Position numbers and translations under genes: made by a program. Shown in pieces: positions 62,231 through 64,000 of a stretch of DNA of 64,000 bases (position 1 is its first letter; each line of letters opens with the position of its first letter). This stretch comes from Brevundimonas lenta (GTDB taxonomy: Bacteria; Pseudomonadota; Alphaproteobacteria; Caulobacterales; Caulobacteraceae), in the NCBI RefSeq assembly GCF_014196335.1, contig NZ_JACIDM010000001.1:186001-250000 (forward strand), in the 5' to 3' direction. A model generated the notes under the pieces. That model made no database searches, was not told the origin of the DNA, and saw only the letters and a program-made list of their open reading frames with translations.

Positions 62231-64000
62231 ATGCCACGAAGTCAGGGGCGTGGCCGCTATCTGCAGGCTGGTACGACGCTGCATGGTGCCGGCGGTAAGG
62301 CCTACCGGATCGAGCCAGCAGACACGTGGAAGGGTGTCCGCCTTCGCACGCCAGCTTGGGTTATCGGCGCCGGCGGATTCGGCATCACCTACCGCGTCGT
62401 AGCCGAGCCCGGCGGGGCGGTGTTCGCCCTCAAAGAGTATTTTCCTGAGGATTTTGCGGAACGCGCCTCCGACGGCAGAGTCAGCCCGCGCCCGGACGAC
62501 ACAGGCAGTCACGGCAAGCTGTTCGCGGAGGGGTTGCGAAAATTTAGCAACGAGGCCCAATACCTCCAAGAGTTGCAGCACCCCAACATCTGCAGGGTGA
62601 CAGACGCCTTCATGGCCAACGGGACGGCCTACTACGTCACCGATCTGGTCGAAGGCCGCGCAGTGATCGACGAAGCGGAGGGGCGGATCCACCGTCGCGT
62701 CACTCTTCACGACTACCTGTCCGAGCTTGAGGGGCGCTTCGAGACGCAGACCTTGGAGCGCGTACGCCCGCTGGTCGATCAGCTGCTGGACGCGGTCGAG
62801 TACATTCACACTGAGGGACCGGCCGTGGTCCTGCGCGTTCTGGGCTTTGAAACCCGCACCCTACTGCACCGGGACATAAAGCCATCGAACATCCTTGTTC
62901 GCCCTGCATCCGGCAGGCTCGATGCAGATGCCGGCGACATCCTCGCTGACCCCGACACTCTCGTCCAACTGATCGACTTTGGTTCGGCGCGCGGCATGGC
63001 GATTGATGAAGGAGAGGGAAATACCAAATCGATTGCCTTCATCACGGACAGCTATGCTCCGCCTGAGCTCAAGGACAATCGCATCTCCGAGCAGGGACCG
63101 CAGTCTGACATCTACAGCCTAGCCGCCACGTTCTGGCGCATGCTGATCGGCAAGCAGCCAGCGATGACCGACCTGATCGCGGGCGCGCGTGCGGTGAGTA
63201 TGGGTGCTGGGCGTGCCCCTGCATCCTTCCTCTCAGGCATGGACCGGGCCCTCCAGATGGATGCCCGCTCTCGACCGCAGTCCGTCGCCGAATGGCGCGG
63301 TCTGCTGTTTCGCGCCGAACCGAGGGCCGTCCCGGTCTGGGAACAACACGCGCGCAATCCCCGCAATTGGGCAATTGCGGGCGGTGTGGTGGTCGTTGGC
63401 GCTATCGCCGTGTGGGGGATCGGCCAGATGAGCGGCCCTACAGACCACGTTTATCGTGAGGCTGATGTCGCATACCAGGCAGCATTGGCTGACGTTGAGT
63501 TGGCCCAAGTCGCCAGCTCTGAGGCCAGACGACAACGGGCGGGAGCTAACGCAGCCTCGGAAGAAGGGTTCGACGCTTCGCTGGAAGCGGTGCGAAACAT
63601 GGCCGCGAAAGATGAGGCTGAGAAACCGAAGGTCACCTACAACGACTGGGTGCCTCGTATCACGGACGGGTCTGATGTTTACTCAGGCTATTGCCGCCCT
63701 GATCCTAATGGCACTTTCACGCGTTCTTACAGTCGGACCACATATTATTGCTCGCGTTATCTGGGTGCGACAACGACGCGCGCCGGCGGGACATACACAG
63801 GTCCAACCTCACCTTGGCGTATAGATCTTGGCAGCGGAACGTTTCAGGGGCACGTCGATGGTGGCCAGCCAGTCACTGCTGGTGCCCTGCGCGATGGTGA
63901 GGGCTATTTGGGGCTGCGCATCGAAAGCGTAGACGGCACAGCTGTAGTTGGCGTCGGTACTGGTTACGTTCGTGTGGCCGACAGTTACCGGCATGTAGCC
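62231..64000 (+). CDS. Transmembrane Ser/Thr protein kinase, 3' end outside the window
   Basis: The frame is open from the ATG at 62231 (GGGGGTGA ahead) to the right edge: 590 residues visible. Kinase domain at ~40-350: glycine loop GAGGFGITY (G46-G51), ATP Lys K68 in ALKEYFP, catalytic loop HRDIKPSN (D215), DFGSAR (D249), APPEL and DIYSLAATFW. A transmembrane helix follows at ~379-400 (WAIAGGVVVVGAIAVWGIG), then an extracytoplasmic region with an Ala/Glu-rich helix and a Gly/Thr/Tyr-rich C-terminal part holding two Cys. Island gene; its partners lie beyond the window. Confidence 0.9.
   Translation, partial: MPRSQGRGRYLQAGTTLHGAGGKAYRIEPADTWKGVRLRTPAWVIGAGGFGITYRVVAEPGGAVFALKEYFPEDFAERASDGRVSPRPDDTGSHGKLFAEGLRKFSNEAQYLQELQHPNICRVTDAFMANGTAYYVTDLVEGRAVIDEAEGRIHRRVTLHDYLSELEGRFETQTLERVRPLVDQLLDAVEYIHTEGPAVVLRVLGFETRTLLHRDIKPSNILVRPASGRLDADAGDILADPDTLVQLIDFGSARGMAIDEGEGNTKSIAFITDSYAPPELKDNRISEQGPQSDIYSLAATFWRMLIGKQPAMTDLIAGARAVSMGAGRAPASFLSGMDRALQMDARSRPQSVAEWRGLLFRAEPRAVPVWEQHARNPRNWAIAGGVVVVGAIAVWGIGQMSGPTDHVYREADVAYQAALADVELAQVASSEARRQRAGANAASEEGFDASLEAVRNMAAKDEAEKPKVTYNDWVPRITDGSDVYSGYCRPDPNGTFTRSYSRTTYYCSRYLGATTTRAGGTYTGPTSPWRIDLGSGTFQGHVDGGQPVTAGALRDGEGYLGLRIESVDGTAVVGVGTGYVRVADSYRHVA

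Overview
High-GC alphaproteobacterial chromosome, most likely Caulobacterales and plausibly Brevundimonas or a close relative. This taxonomic call is an inference. It rests on the Caulobacter-type chemotaxis operon order (mcp-cheX-cheYI-cheA-cheW-cheR-cheB-cheYII-cheD-cheU-cheYIII-cheE), a FixL/FixJ-like pair, large RTX proteins and the codon and base usage. No 16S gene or complete tRNA is present in the window.

Layout. 1-3260: ydbH (5' truncated)-ynbE-ydbL envelope lipid-transport operon. 3284-4959: a small membrane protein, tryptophan 2,3-dioxygenase and a four-helix-bundle protein. 5175-12711: two tandem giant RTX calcium-binding proteins. 12736-15046: cupin, AraC regulator and epoxide hydrolase. 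15119-18778: rplS, trmD, a BaiN-like flavoprotein, a membrane protein and a polyproline lipoprotein. 18857-21079: an orphan phage/GTA-type terminase with an HTH-containing N-terminus, carrying in-frame palindromic repeats. 21331-24553: accessory module of a small two-gene cassette, two TIR-domain proteins, an unknown partner and a zinc ribbon. 24554-28528: a duplicated 3' end of polA, a TonB-like gene and intact polA. 28574-36214: housekeeping genes (TPP enzyme, truA, fmt, def, thioesterase) and fixJ. 36211-37755: fixL-like kinase. 38094-49598: the complete chemotaxis operon. 49663-51277: ArsR-DUF1801-DUF1801-SRPBCC operon with a clear promoter and operator. 51316-64000: start of an integrative island in a tRNA-Arg(CCG) gene, running past the window end.

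The most interesting content is accessory. On the tRNA-Arg island, right after the integrase, sits one 1614-residue gene. It combines a Cap4/DUF4297-like nuclease region, a STAND-type P-loop NTPase, and about 16 or more Trp-marked repeats with a period near 37 residues. This is the Avs (antiviral STAND) layout with an unusual candidate sensor. A second accessory patch encodes two TIR proteins, one with a histone-H1-like basic tail and one with an unknown C-terminal domain beside an unknown partner. A two-gene cassette (short helical protein plus Cx2C/Cx4C putative zinc protein) occurs once beside each of these patches. The island also carries an Ivy-like lipoprotein and a transmembrane Ser/Thr kinase cut by the window edge.

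How the genes work together. The chemotaxis operon encodes a full receptor-to-methylation pathway. Two receptors end in a WEEF tail that should tether CheR/CheB, CheA phosphorylates three CheY-like proteins, and CheD/CheU/CheE are the alphaproteobacterial auxiliaries. def, fmt and truA form a translationally coupled translation-initiation and tRNA-modification operon. trmD and rplS keep the conserved ribosomal pairing.
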